A DNA stretch of 64,000 nucleotides from Saprospiraceae bacterium. Its GTDB lineage: Bacteria; Bacteroidota; Bacteroidia; Chitinophagales; Saprospiraceae. The stretch lies in assembly GCA_016710115.1 (NCBI GenBank), contig JADJLN010000004.1, positions 1-64,000 on the forward strand. Reading direction: 5' to 3'. Made by a program: the position numbers and the translations under genes. This document shows, piece after piece, positions 30,982-40,440 of the stretch (position 1 is its first letter; each line of letters starts with the position of its first letter). Under the pieces are notes generated by a model. The model worked only from the letters and a program-made list of their open reading frames with translations, made no database searches and had not been told where the DNA came from.

Positions 30982-31431
30982 ATGGCCCGGTCTGTTGACG
31001 TCCAATCCCGAATGATCATCCATCGTCCGATTGATGAGGTCGCCGCATTTGCCGCCGATCCCGACAAAGCCCCGAATTGGTATGTCAATATCAAATCCGT
31101 AGAATGGATTACCCAGCCTCCGCTGCAGGTGGGTTCACAGGTCGCCTTTGTCGCTCATTTTCTGGGAAGAAGAATGGCCTACACCTATCAAATCGAGGAG
31201 TGGGTGCCAGGGGAACGCCTCGTCATGAAAACAGCTGAAGGCCCTTTTCCGATGAAGACCACTTATCGTTGGGAATCCACAGCGGAGGGACATACACAGA
31301 TGATCCTGCAGAATCAGGGCCAGCCGTCCGGGTTTTCCCGATGGGCGGCACCCTTCATGAGTTGGGCGATGCGCCGGGCGAATAAGAAGGATCTTCAGGC
31401 ACTCAAGCAATTGTTGGAAACAAGCAGCTGA
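30982..31431 (+). CDS. SRPBCC-family protein
   Basis: 149 residues. START/Bet v1-like pattern: IHRPIDEVAAFAADPDKAPN and WYVNIKSVEW, strands VGSQVAFVAHFLGRRMAYTY and WVPGERLVMKTAEGPFPM, then a C-terminal helix RANKKDLQALKQLLE. Such domains bind lipids or hydrophobic ligands; no ligand can be inferred. A TATATTTA element 22 bases upstream may be its promoter. It is single-gene, followed by intergenic repeats. Confidence 0.85.
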   Translation: MARSVDVQSRMIIHRPIDEVAAFAADPDKAPNWYVNIKSVEWITQPPLQVGSQVAFVAHFLGRRMAYTYQIEEWVPGERLVMKTAEGPFPMKTTYRWESTAEGHTQMILQNQGQPSGFSRWAAPFMSWAMRRANKKDLQALKQLLETSS

Positions 31432-31447
31432 TCTCCGAGCTGGGCTA

Positions 31448-31693
31448 TTCTTCAACCCCTTCAGGGTTGATGTAGATTGGCAATGGATACCCCGGGTTTT
31501 CCTCCTTCGGCGGATAAACTACCCGGGGCTATTGTCTTGAACCCCTCCAGGGTTCATTCAGGCATAACGTCTCGACTGGATTTACCTCATAACCTCAAAC
31601 ACTCATAACCTCCTCCTCGACCACTTCCGCCTGCAGATTTCCTCCCGCCACAGCGGGCAGGCATTTCTGATTTCTTTCGCCCCTTCAGGGCTT
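31448..31693. repeat. Modular palindromic intergenic repeat (CCCTGAAGGG type), copy 1
   Basis: Boxes CCCCTTCAGGGTT (31455-31467), CCCCTCCAGGGTT (31541-31553) and CCCCTTCAGGGC (31679-31690) are themselves near-palindromes. The first two flank a larger hairpin: TACCCCGGGTTT (31489-31500) pairs with AAACTACCCGGGG (31517-31529) around a CCTCCTTCGGCGG inner hairpin. The same box type with a different central hairpin recurs at 47079-47166. It is non-coding. Confidence 0.65.
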
Positions 31694-31723
31694 CAAATAG
31701 GCTAGCAGACAGGGTCATTTCTG

Positions 31724-31910
31724 GCGCTTTCCCACTTCCGCTTTCCCACTTCCCTGCCTACCGGCAGGCAGGCGCCTTCCCACTTCCGCTTTCCCACTTC
31801 CGCTTTCCGACTTCCGCTTTCCCACTTCCGCTTTCCCACTTCCGATTTCCCACTTCCGCTTTCCCACTTCCGATTTCCCACTTCCGATTTCCCACTTCCA
31901 CCTTCCGCCT
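31724..31910. repeat. Degenerate tandem repeat, CTTCC(G)-CTTTCCCA units
   Basis: About nine or more alternating units of CTTTCCCACTTCCG and ATTTCCCACTTCCG, interrupted by an inserted CCTGCCTACCGGCAGGCAGG palindrome at about 31764-31783. Open frames here (lysine/glutamate/tryptophan repeats in every frame) are a side effect of the low complexity, not a gene. Related purine-rich versions occur at 46819-46990 and around 47030-47060. Confidence 0.7.
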
Positions 31911-31949
31911 TTTCCATATAACCTCCTCCCCTCCAAACTCCTTGACTAC

Positions 31950-32663
31950 CTAGTAAGCCATGAAATAATAATTCCGCCCCTCGGAATATTCCCGAATAAA
32001 CTCTTCACGTGTAAGCGGTGATCTGGCTTTCAACCAACGCGCCATCAGTGTCACGCGCAAGCCGCATTGTGTGAGCAGGTCATAGACCTGGTCGGGTGAC
32101 GAACCGTAATGTTCGGCGGCACCCAATCCATGTTCGAAAATAATCACCGGCTTACAGGTTTTCATCACTCTCGTGGCTCCTTTGAGGACCAGCAGTTCGC
32201 CCCCTTCAACATCGATCTTGATAAGATCCACATGCTGATCAGCAGGAAGGACGTCATCGAGGCGGTCTGTCTGAACCGTAATCGTGGTATCTTCTTCATT
32301 GGGACGGTCATAGTCACGCTTGACCAGTCCGGAATAGGAAGGATTGGAAACAACATAATTGAATGTCGATTCACCCTTCCGTTCACTTAACGCAATGGGC
32401 AGAATGGTACAGTTTGAACCGGCATATCGTTTCTGTAACCTGTCGAACATGTCCGGTATCGGTTCGAAACCGAAATGATGGCCCTGCGGAGCGGCTGCCC
32501 GCATGATATCCAGCACTTCCCCTTTATGGCAGCCGACATCCACACAGGTACTATTTGCCGAACATACACGGCGGATTACAGCTCGGGTCTGCTGATCATA
32601 TTGCTGATTGCGGGTGATGGCAATGGGCAGTGACTTGAGCAAATTCTTCAGGGTCTGCAGCAT
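31950..32663 (-). CDS. FkbM-family methyltransferase
   Basis: 237 residues. SAM-binding motif I is TCVDVGCHKGEVLDIM, followed by HFGFEPIPDMFDRLQ, LPIALSERKGESTFNYV and the FkbM hallmark VDLIKIDVEGGELLVLKG. FkbM enzymes O-methylate sugars or polyketides; nothing nearby fixes the substrate. A TATCTTTG element lies at 32681-32688 on the same strand, leaving a leader of about 17 bases. The gene stands alone, downstream end in the repeat tract. Confidence 0.92.
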   Translation of the reverse strand: MLQTLKNLLKSLPIAITRNQQYDQQTRAVIRRVCSANSTCVDVGCHKGEVLDIMRAAAPQGHHFGFEPIPDMFDRLQKRYAGSNCTILPIALSERKGESTFNYVVSNPSYSGLVKRDYDRPNEEDTTITVQTDRLDDVLPADQHVDLIKIDVEGGELLVLKGATRVMKTCKPVIIFEHGLGAAEHYGSSPDQVYDLLTQCGLRVTLMARWLKARSPLTREEFIREYSEGRNYYFMAY

Positions 32664-32775
32664 ATTTTCAAAACGAAGGGCAAAGATACGACTCTACGGG
32701 TGGCAATATCATCAGGTGAGATACCGCATGAAACCAGGTGGTCCATGTTTTGGGTATTCCAGCTCTGAAGATCTC

Positions 32776-32806
32776 TTGAATTGGATTGAGAACCCGTGTA
32801 GCTTTG
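32776..32806 (+). promoter_or_regulatory. Promoter TTG-N20-TAGCTTTG
   Basis: TTG at 32776-32778 and TAGCTTTG at 32799-32806, followed by CACG and a GTG at 32811. Spacing fits a Bacteroidota promoter and the start of the damaged gene beginning there. Confidence 0.4.
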
Positions 32807-32810
32807 CACG

Positions 32811-33415
32811 GTGATCCGAATAGCTGTTGCGCTGACATCTCTTTTTTTCTGGACCCTGGTATCTCCAGGTTGGTTGGGCCATTCATCCATCGTACACAGT
32901 CGTGCTGAGACAGTATTGGCATGTAATTGCGAACTGAATCAGCATACAGCTCCGGACTCCTGGGTCATTGAACTGCCACGTCACCTGGATCATCAAGGCA
33001 AGGTCAATGAGAATACCGTTGAATCGACTGTTTCGCATGCTTCTTCTGTGTATCTGGCTCTCTTGTCTGCAGGACAAATTGAACATAGCCTGGTTCTGCG
33101 TCATTGTATTCGGATATACACCAGCCAAATCAGCCCTCTTCGATTAAGACGGTTGATCTTCCCGTTCCATTCCTTCTGGTAGCACCTTATGTACAGTCAG
33201 TCACGGCCGGTGGTCGTGCAAATCCGGTTCTGCAATCACAATGTTCATTGCAGCCCCGGACAGGTCTGATTATTCAACCGGACCTTCCATTCTTCAATGT
33301 GTTCAATCTGGCGGATAAATCAAATGACCCGAGTCAGCTTGATTTCTTTCCGTGTAACAACAGTCATTTGGTATCTGTAATTAGTATCAACCAGAAAGTA
33401 ACCCTTTCCGGATGA
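32811..33415 (+). pseudogene. Damaged gene for a secreted protein of unknown function
   Basis: From the GTG at 32811 the frame gives a plausible signal peptide (MIRIAVALTSLFFWTLVSPG) and about 100 further residues. A second frame from about 33100 to 33415 gives sequence such as LPVPFLLVAPYVQSVTAG and QPDLPFFNVFNLADKSND. The two may be one gene broken by an indel near 33140. I recognise no domain, and the coding character is weak, so it could also be decayed DNA. Confidence 0.3.
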
Positions 33416-33502
33416 ATCTGGCTGCTTCATCAGAAGAGTAAGGAAATGAGGGTGAGTGTGATCACTTTGAAGAACGGATTGTCCATTCAACGAAATCAAA
33501 TT

Positions 33503-33988
33503 ATGGATAGTGGAACAATTCTCATCAGCGTCATTATGATCGCTGTGTGTATAGCCTTTTTTATGGGCATCAGTTTTTCGCAAAAAGCGCGTCGTCGAAA
33601 TATTCTGAACAGTGCCTTGCAATCCGTTGGTGCAACCCTTGACGATTTAGGCGAATACAGTTTGTGTGGAAACGTAATTATTGGCTGGCTGAATGGTGGT
33701 AACGAGTTATTCTTTTACCGAAAAAGTTCAAAAGGGGTCCAGTCCAGAAGGATTTTATTCGCAGATATACATCAAGCCAGGTTGGAAAAGGAAGTCCGAT
33801 CAAGGCCTACGTCCAGTGGGAATTATTCGTTTGTCAATACTATTCAGCTTCGCCTGATGTTCTCAAAACATGGTACACCAGAAGGATACTTACCATTGTT
33901 CATCCAGGATGAAGATGCCCAGGTCGGCTCTGAGCTGGAAGTCGGACTAGATTGGGAAAAAAGGATCAATTCCCGGTTGGCAAGTTGA
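33503..33988 (+). CDS. Single-TM membrane protein of unknown function
   Basis: 161 residues from the ATG at 33503: a transmembrane segment (TILISVIMIAVCIAFFMGIS) near the N-terminus, then a soluble domain (LNSALQSVGATLDDLGEYSL; GNELFFYRKSSKGVQSRRIL; FADIHQARLEK) ending in an acidic/basic helix. The soluble part looks like a PH-like or ATPase-accessory beta domain, but I cannot name a family. A strong terminator follows immediately. An in-frame upstream start at 33446 exists but would place non-hydrophobic residues before the TM. Confidence 0.65.
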   Translation: MDSGTILISVIMIAVCIAFFMGISFSQKARRRNILNSALQSVGATLDDLGEYSLCGNVIIGWLNGGNELFFYRKSSKGVQSRRILFADIHQARLEKEVRSRPTSSGNYSFVNTIQLRLMFSKHGTPEGYLPLFIQDEDAQVGSELEVGLDWEKRINSRLAS

Positions 33989-33995
33989 TCAATCC

Positions 33996-34037
33996 AGACC
34001 GGGCAACGATCTGACGTTGCCCGGTCTATTTTTTTAC
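33996..34037 (+). terminator. Strong rho-independent terminator
   Basis: AGACCGGGCAACG / CGTTGCCCGGTCT stem with a short loop, followed by a run of seven T's. It starts 8 bases after the stop of the single-TM protein. Confidence 0.9.
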
Positions 34038-34579
34038 TGGCGGTACTCGCCATTTTCCATAGTCCATTCGCGGACCACTTTATTTGCCTGTGCCGTCTGA
34101 GAGACTGTATGCTCGACAGGGCGGCAGGAGGTCAGTTTTCATCCTTGACATGACTCGCAGGGAGCAAGCCTCTTCTCCTGAACCTCCAGCACAGATTGAT
34201 ATACCTGATGCATAGAATGAGTGATCATCAAATTCACTCCATCTTCCCTCCAATTGTCCTCAGTCTACCTTTTCCCATCTATCAAAATCTCTGGATAGAA
34301 TTTCGAACAACCGGTCGCTTCGTCCGAGCGACAGGATGGTCAACGTAGCACATGGTAGAGGTAAATCCGGTGTCCGTGAACAGGATTATGGTTCCGGGTT
34401 CGGTCCGTGGAGTTCTTATTCTGGACCTCCCAGAAAAAAATTATCCGTATCGAAATCCGATCCTGGTGTCCCGCTCGTAGATGGAAACAGACAAACAAAC
34501 CGGACAGCCGGCACTGAGCAATCCAACTTGATCGGGCTTCTATCCGGGATTTATTGATCACATCTTAACAAACAAAATC
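34038..34579. other. Non-coding stretch before the DUF4331 genes
   Basis: About 540 bases without a credible gene. Short open frames have no start context or protein-like composition. A small GTCGCT/AGCGAC hairpin lies near 34315. It probably holds the promoter of the DUF4331 gene at 34580, but no clear TAnnTTTG element was found close to the start. Confidence 0.4.
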
Positions 34580-35257
34580 ATGTTGAACAGAACAAAAAAA
34601 TGGAAGGCTTTGAAACTGACATTCGTGTTGGGTGCCTTGATCACAGCTGCATTTCTGATCGCGGCCGACCACATCGATGCCCCCGGAGTAACCAGTGGGA
34701 GCGGAGGTAGTGTCGGATCGGACATCACGGATCTGTATGCCTTTGCGAATGGGGACAATATGGTCTTTGTGATCAACACACAGGGTCTGCTTTCACCAGC
34801 CGCAACAGCATCTGCATCATTTGATGAGGAAGTCATGCTGGAGATCAACATCGACAACAGTGCGACGAAGGATCAGATCGAGGACCTGGTGATCCAGGCG
34901 ACATTCGAAAACGGGAAGGTACAGGTCTATGGTCCTGTCGCACCGGTCACGACAGGTGTGAACAGCACACGGATCACCGGATCACCTGCGGTCGAAGCCG
35001 GAATCACGACCGGAAGCACACCGATCATTGGCGATGCCAATGGCATCAAGGTCTTTGCCGGGCCTCGTGATGATCCCTTCTTCTTTGACCTGGGTCGGTA
35101 CCTGGACATTCTGGGTGGCACCCAACCCGGATTTCGGAATCCCGGTGTTGATGCGTTCGCTGGAACCAATGTCATGGCACTTGTCATCGAAGTCCCCAAG
35201 TCCCGTCTCGGCTCAGGAGATATCAATATCTGGGCAACCTCAAATCGCAAACTGTAA
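34580..35257 (+). CDS. DUF4331 domain protein, N-terminal-half type
   Basis: 225 residues with a signal/anchor segment (LTFVLGALITAAFLIAA), then the typical DUF4331 opening ADHIDAPGV and GSDITDLYAFANGDNMVFVI. Later motifs are FAGPRDDPFFFDLGR and NVMALVIEVPKSRLG. DUF4331 proteins are exported and of unknown function. This one ends where the domain usually continues; the missing second half is carried by the next gene, 41 bases downstream. The two therefore look like a split DUF4331. Confidence 0.85.
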   Translation: MLNRTKKWKALKLTFVLGALITAAFLIAADHIDAPGVTSGSGGSVGSDITDLYAFANGDNMVFVINTQGLLSPAATASASFDEEVMLEINIDNSATKDQIEDLVIQATFENGKVQVYGPVAPVTTGVNSTRITGSPAVEAGITTGSTPIIGDANGIKVFAGPRDDPFFFDLGRYLDILGGTQPGFRNPGVDAFAGTNVMALVIEVPKSRLGSGDINIWATSNRKL

Positions 35258-35298
35258 ATCATCACCCACTAGTTTGACTAGTACCAAAACGAACTCAC

Positions 35299-35820
35299 AT
35301 GAAATATGCAATGCTTTCTCTCCTCTTTGTGTCCTTCCTGACTTTTACCGCTTGTGAAAAGGACGACGATCAGCCGGTGGTGCGCTATGAACAGGAAGAC
35401 CAGATGGGTCGTCCGGCCATCAACACGGTTTTTGTTCCTTCCGGGGCTGCCAAGGATGCGTTCAATACAACAACGCCATCTGCCATGGGCGCTGCCTATA
35501 GCACGGTATTCCGCGATCGACTGCTTGCACTCAATCCCGGCTATACCACCAACCTGCTGACTTTGGATGCAGCCACATTTACCAGTGTATTGGCTACGGA
35601 TGTCCTGAATGTATCCCTCACAGCACCGACAACATTCTACGATGGTACGAATGTCCTCACAGGCCGCACACTCGCCGATGATGTCATTGATGTGGAACTG
35701 ATCCTCATTTTCGGCGGACCCTCAGGAGGGGCTAATCCCGGACTGACCAGTGATAACGTGGGAGCGAACGACAAGGCGTTCCTGTCTTCCTTCCCTTATC
35801 TGGCCGGACCACACAGTTGA
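35299..35820 (+). CDS. DUF4331 domain lipoprotein, C-terminal-half type
   Basis: 173 residues: lipoprotein signal MKYAMLSLLFVSFLTFTAC, acidic linker, then DQMGRPAINTVFVPSGAAKD, AFNTT, TLADDVIDVELILIFGGPSG and LTSDNVGANDKAFLSSFPYL. These are the C-terminal motifs of DUF4331 (MGRPxxNxxFIP). Tethered to a membrane by its lipid. It is co-directional with the N-terminal-type protein and with a TPR lipoprotein, together probably one operon. Confidence 0.85.
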   Translation: MKYAMLSLLFVSFLTFTACEKDDDQPVVRYEQEDQMGRPAINTVFVPSGAAKDAFNTTTPSAMGAAYSTVFRDRLLALNPGYTTNLLTLDAATFTSVLATDVLNVSLTAPTTFYDGTNVLTGRTLADDVIDVELILIFGGPSGGANPGLTSDNVGANDKAFLSSFPYLAGPHS

Positions 35821-35896
35821 ACATTCTTCTCGTGAGGAAGGGGTCGGCAGTTTTCAGTCGACCTCTTCTTCTTTCTTTCAAAATGACAAACCTGTT

Positions 35897-37189
35897 ATGA
35901 AATCCACGATCTTCTTCTCCCTGCTGTCCATCCTTCTTCTGAGTGCCTGTTCACAGGCGCCAGTTCAGATCGCTCAACCCACTGATTACAATCAATATCT
36001 GGTCACAACTGAAACTCCTGCCACCCATTCGATTGAAGCGGACATGCACTTTTGGCAGGAGCGATTGGCGCAGGATCAATCAAATGAAATTCCGCTGGTC
36101 AAACTGGCACAACTCTACGGCGCCCAGTTCAAGCAAAGCGGGCATCTAGACGACATTCAATCTTCCGACAGTTTGTATCACCTGGTTTTGGATCAGCAAG
36201 CCGAACCTTCTGCTTCCTTGTATCAGGCATTGGCACAAAATGCAATTACCCAACACCAGTTTCGAAAGCCCGGGAATACGCCGAGCTGGCATTGGAACGA
36301 GGTGACCGCAAGGCAGCAAGCACGCTTGTCATGGTCGATGTTGCTCTGGAATTGGGGATGATTTTGAAGCAGCACGTCTGCTGAATTCGTTTTCAAATCA
36401 AAATTCGTTTGCCCACTGGTTCGTCAAAGCAAGCTGAGCGACCATCGAAGCGACACTGAAACGGCCATCTTACTCATGGAACAGGCTTTCGAACGCGTGA
36501 AAGGAAATGAGGATCTGTATTGTTGGTCCTTGTCCAATCTGGGAGATATGTACGGTCATGCAGGCCGCGTTGAAGAGGCCTATGCTGCATATCTCGATGT
36601 CTTAGCCAGGGATCCTGCCTATGATTATGCATTGAAGGGAATCGCCTGGATCGCATTATCCCATGATCAGAATCTGGATGGAGCGAAACGGATCATCTCT
36701 GCATTGCAGAGTCGGAAACCCTCTCCGGAATGGGATTTATTCCAGGCAGAAATCGCTGAACTTGAGGGTGATCATCAGGCAAAATTGACCCACCTCGACC
36801 AGTTTGTTAAATCGGTCAACACGCCAGGATACAAGACCATGTATCACAAGTATTTACTTGAGATCTATGCGGAAGAATGGGGCTATGTCGATGCAAGTCT
36901 GGCTATCGCTGAAGAAGAAATCGCCAGTCGCCCGACGCCACAATCTTACGATTTGATGGCCTGGAGCCTGCTCCATGCCGGTCAGGCTGGCAAGGCTCTG
37001 GAGATTACCAGGGACTTCGTCCAGGATCGGACATCCGAACCGGATGCATTGTACCACACAGGAATGATTTATCTCGCGAATCGGCAGATGAATGAAGCAA
37101 AGGACTTTTTGACCCTGGCACTGGAAAGCCGGTTTGAACTGGGGCCAGTGCGGACAGCCCACATCCAGAACACCCTTGATCAGATATAA
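35897..37189 (+). CDS. TPR lipoprotein (frameshifted)
   Basis: From the ATG at 35897: MKSTIFFSLLSILLLSAC lipobox, then TPR-like helical repeats (LVKLAQLYGAQFKQSGHLDD; WSLSNLGDMYGHAGRVEEAY; DPAYDYALKGIAWIAL; DALYHTGMIYLANRQMNEAK). The frame shifts near 36265 and once more before 36476; the restored reading AREYAELALERGDRKAAS fits a TPR. About 430 residues. As third gene after the two DUF4331 proteins it may act as a surface- or periplasm-facing scaffold for them. Confidence 0.75.
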
Positions 37190-37210
37190 AGAGGCCATCC
37201 TTCTCAATTA

Positions 37211-37245
37211 AAAGCCCCTTTGCCATCATGACAAAGGGGCTTTTT
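37211..37245. terminator. Bidirectional terminator
   Basis: AAAGCCCCTTTG / CAAAGGGGCTTT stem, preceded by A's and followed by TTTTT. It separates the TPR lipoprotein gene (+) from the convergent TonB receptor gene (-). Confidence 0.88.
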
Positions 37246-37280
37246 AAACAGGGAAGGTGAGTGTGGCCAGCCCGGTGGAT

Positions 37281-39699
37281 TCAGAATCCCACCCGCAATC
37301 CCAAAATGATATTGCGACCTGGAGCGGAGATGCCTGAACTGTAGGGTCGGTACCGGATATCGAACAGATTTTCGATACCCCCGCTCAAGGAGATCGCCTC
37401 CCTGATCTGCCAGAGCGCTTTTATATGAAAAATGGACCATGCCGGTGAGTAGGGGAGTCCATTGGCATCAAGGGCATAGAGATACTCCTTCCCCTGTTCG
37501 TCCGGAGGGAGATCGGCCGCGTTGATTCCAGTCTGATATTGCCAGGTCAGATCGGCTTGCCAACGGCCATTTCTGTATTGCAGTTGGCCCAGGGTAGTCC
37601 AGGGAGCGGCGTGTCGGAGTGGTGCGGTGGTGCCGTCTTCCAGTTCCTCCTCGCCCTGTTGCCAGCTGGTACGCACTCGAAACCGGAAACCATAGGGCAG
37701 AACAGCTTCCATTCCACCCTGGATGCCCCAAACACGTGCTTCCGCCGCATTTTGAAGGGCCTGTACCTGGCTGAGCTCACCGCTGTACACAATGGAGTCC
37801 ATGCCATTCAAGGTAAAATCTCGTCGAACCAGCGCATCATCCAGTAAGGTGTACCAGGCATTGACGTCGATCTTCAGCCATTCGCCAATCGTTTTGACAA
37901 CGCCCAGGTCAGCACTCCAGGCATATTCCGGCATGATATCCGGATTGGGGACGACAACTGAACCGGGGGTGGAGTCAAAGATCTTGCCCACATCGTCGAT
38001 ATTCGGACTGCGGAAACCCGTGCTGCCCATCAGGCTGAATTGCCAATGATCGGAGGGACGCCAGATCATGCCCGCATTCCCGGTGAGACCCCCGTTGCGC
38101 TGTCTGGCGGTTGCAAACGGGAAGTTTGTGAAGACAGTGTCAAATGTGGCATCCAGGGTGATAAAATTGTATCTCAAGCCGGCTTCCATTGTCCATTGAT
38201 CACGTGGAATGTATTGATACAATGCATATCCAGCCCAGGGTGACCATGTTGATCCATCTGGGTAGCGACTCGGACCAGGAGCCACTTCACCTGTTGATAT
38301 ATTCACATCCGAACCCGAAGACGATACTGTATTGAACACCCCTTCCAAACCATAACTCACGGTTTGTTTTTCATCCAGGGTCCGATGCAGATCAAGGTTC
38401 AGTGACCAGGCATCCACTGCTTCTTCCCGGATAAAGCGGGTGTCCTTGTTCAAATCCCGATCCCGGCGGCTTTCTTCGGAATACTGCCAGGCCAGAGCGA
38501 GCCGGACATGATCATAGAGTGGACTTTCACCCTTATACTCGGCTTCCAGATGATGCATCTGCCAATTTTGTAGGCCCATAGGTCCATTCCGCTGAACGAA
38601 GGGTGTTTCCTTTGGGACGAATCAGACGGTCATAACGCGGTACATCACCTGTCGTTGACAAATGAAATCCATACTCGATATCCCACAGCTCATTGGGCAT
38701 AAACCGGATTTTCTGCATCAGGTTCAGTTGGTGATACCCGCTCCCGACCTGAATAACGGGGTCAGGATTGATGAACACAGAATCACGACCATCAATTCGT
38801 CTGACATAGGACGGCCGGAGATAGTCGTCGGGTCCGTGCCGGCCCATCCGAAGATCGTCATAGTCGGTATGCGTCGCACTGGTCAGAAATGCCCATTTCC
38901 CCCTGCCGTAATGCAGGTCGAGGTGAACTGTTTTTTCCTGACTTGCGCTGGCAAATCGCAGAAAAGCCTGCCCGCGAAGAGGCCTGTCGCCGTCGGGGAT
39001 CAGGGTCGGTTGCCGGGTTGTGAACAACATCACACCACCGATGGCATCGCTTCCATAGAGGAGGGATCCCGGACCGAGAATGATCTCCGTCTGCTCGAGG
39101 ATCATCGGGTCGAGAGCAATCACATTCTGAAGATTGCCTCCCCGGAAGATGGCGGTATTCATCCGAACTCCGTCCACGCTGATCAATATGCGATTGGCGG
39201 CAAAACCACGGATCATCGGACTGCCGCCACCCAGCTGACTTTTCTGAATAAAGACCTGGCCTGACAGACCCAGCAGGTCAGCAGCGGTCTGTGGGTTTTG
39301 CAATCGCACATCTCCTGGTCGGATAATGGCCAGAGGTTGAGCCGACCGCTTCATGGGTTGCGACCACCGGGTAGCCGTAACGGGAATGGCGCCCAGTAGA
39401 ATGCTCGATTCCTGAAGATGAACTTTGAAGTCCTGTTGAGCCAGGTCCTGAAATGAATAACGTTGGGTATCATGCCCGAGATAGGAAATGATCAGTGTAT
39501 CCGTTTCGAGAAAGACGCCAAGGTCGGCCTGACCCCGGTTGTCGGTCACTGCGGTATGGAGGGCTGATTGATCTTGAATCGTCGCGCCGATGAGCGCATC
39601 CCGGGTAACGGCTGATTCGATTGTAATGGTTTGACCGTATCCGGAAATGGACAGGATCAGGCTTGCAGCCACAAGCCCGAAACAATGAAGAATGTTCAT
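37281..39699 (-). CDS. TonB-dependent receptor (frameshifted)
   Basis: About 800 residues once joined. Signal peptide (MNILHCFGLVAASLILSISG), a carboxypeptidase-like N-terminal domain (about 25-95), and a plug domain with LNPQTAADLLGLSGQVFIQ-type TonB-box region, GGGSPMIRGFAANRILISVD and GVRMN. A 22-strand barrel follows with GPGSLLYGSDAIGGVMLFTT and a C-terminal strand ending GRNIILGLRVGF. The plug resembles haem/haemoglobin or siderophore receptors more than SusC. The frame breaks near 38575 at a CCC run, where RSAEWTYGP joins QNWQMHHLEAEYKGE. It would import its ligand across the outer membrane using TonB energy. Confidence 0.88.
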
Positions 39700-39752
39700 T
39701 GGTTAGAAATTGAACGATGAAAAATCGGATGTCTGGCGATGATCGCCTGTAT

Positions 39753-40295
39753 CTATCCGACTGTACGGGGAGGTGGGGAAGGTGGGGCCGATTCCGGGAG
39801 GTCAGTAAGGCATGGTGTGTGGCAGGGCACTTCATTCTTTTTGCATAGCCAGACCAGGTCGTCTGTACCCTGTCCTGAATGGGGATACAACTGCTTGAGA
39901 AACTGACACCATCTGTCTCGGACATTCCGATGAACGGGGTCCTGGCCGAGCATTCGGGCCATCAATTGATCTATTTCACGTTCCAGTATTGTTTCCTCCA
40001 GATCAGCCCAGGCATAGAGAATCAGACTGTCTGTTCCCTGCTCTCTGAACACCACATCGTAGAAAATCCCCTTGTATGTGAATTCGTGATCCTCGATCCA
40101 GGTGATCTCCGCGGGCCAGGACGATTGTGAATGACATTTGGCAAACCGGTGCAGCTGGGCATGTGGAAGTCCATGGACAATCTGGTGCCTGGCTGCTCTT
40201 CTGACCTGGTCACGCTGCCAGTGACTGCTCCATTGGAAGAGGAAGACAGGAAGAAGAAAGAGAATGGTCAGGCCGATAGCCAGGAGGAATCTCAT
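39753..40295 (-). CDS. Membrane-anchored protein of unknown function
   Basis: 180 residues with an N-terminal membrane anchor (FLLAIGLTILFLLPVFLF) and a soluble region (RFAKCHSQSSWPAEITWIED; EFTYKGIFYDVVFREQGTDS; YAWADLEETILEREIDQLMA) plus a proline-rich end. It lies 53 bases upstream of the TonB receptor gene on the same strand. An accessory role in receptor function is possible; I recognise no domain. Confidence 0.65.
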   Translation of the reverse strand: MRFLLAIGLTILFLLPVFLFQWSSHWQRDQVRRAARHQIVHGLPHAQLHRFAKCHSQSSWPAEITWIEDHEFTYKGIFYDVVFREQGTDSLILYAWADLEETILEREIDQLMARMLGQDPVHRNVRDRWCQFLKQLYPHSGQGTDDLVWLCKKNEVPCHTPCLTDLPESAPPSPPPRTVG

Positions 40296-40299
40296 TGCC

Positions 40300-40307
40300 G
40301 AAAGTTA
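40300..40307 (-). promoter_or_regulatory. -7-like element placed for a leaderless start (TAACTTTC)
   Basis: Minus-strand TAACTTTC, GGCA, ATG at 40295: the same four-base spacing. It would drive the anchored protein and the TonB receptor. Confidence 0.35.
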
Positions 40308-40440
40308 CATCTTCCTTCCCGTATCGAACGGACGATTGGATCAATGTACATGATGTAGATCAAGGTGGACGCTGCCTCCTGTCAGTCTTGACACCGTGAA
40401 AGGGAGGTAAGTTGCACCATTGGTTCTACACCCGAACTGC

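Noticed and set aside
31724..31910. CRISPR-like array
   Set aside because: Units are 14-19 bases and contiguous with no unique spacers, and no cas gene is present.
31702..31936. Open frames encoding Lys/Glu/Trp/Gly repeats
   Set aside because: They arise from the tandem repeat being open in several frames; no start context and no homology-like pattern.
34336..34557. Short plus-strand open frame
   Set aside because: No promoter-like or protein-like features and it lies in a long spacer.
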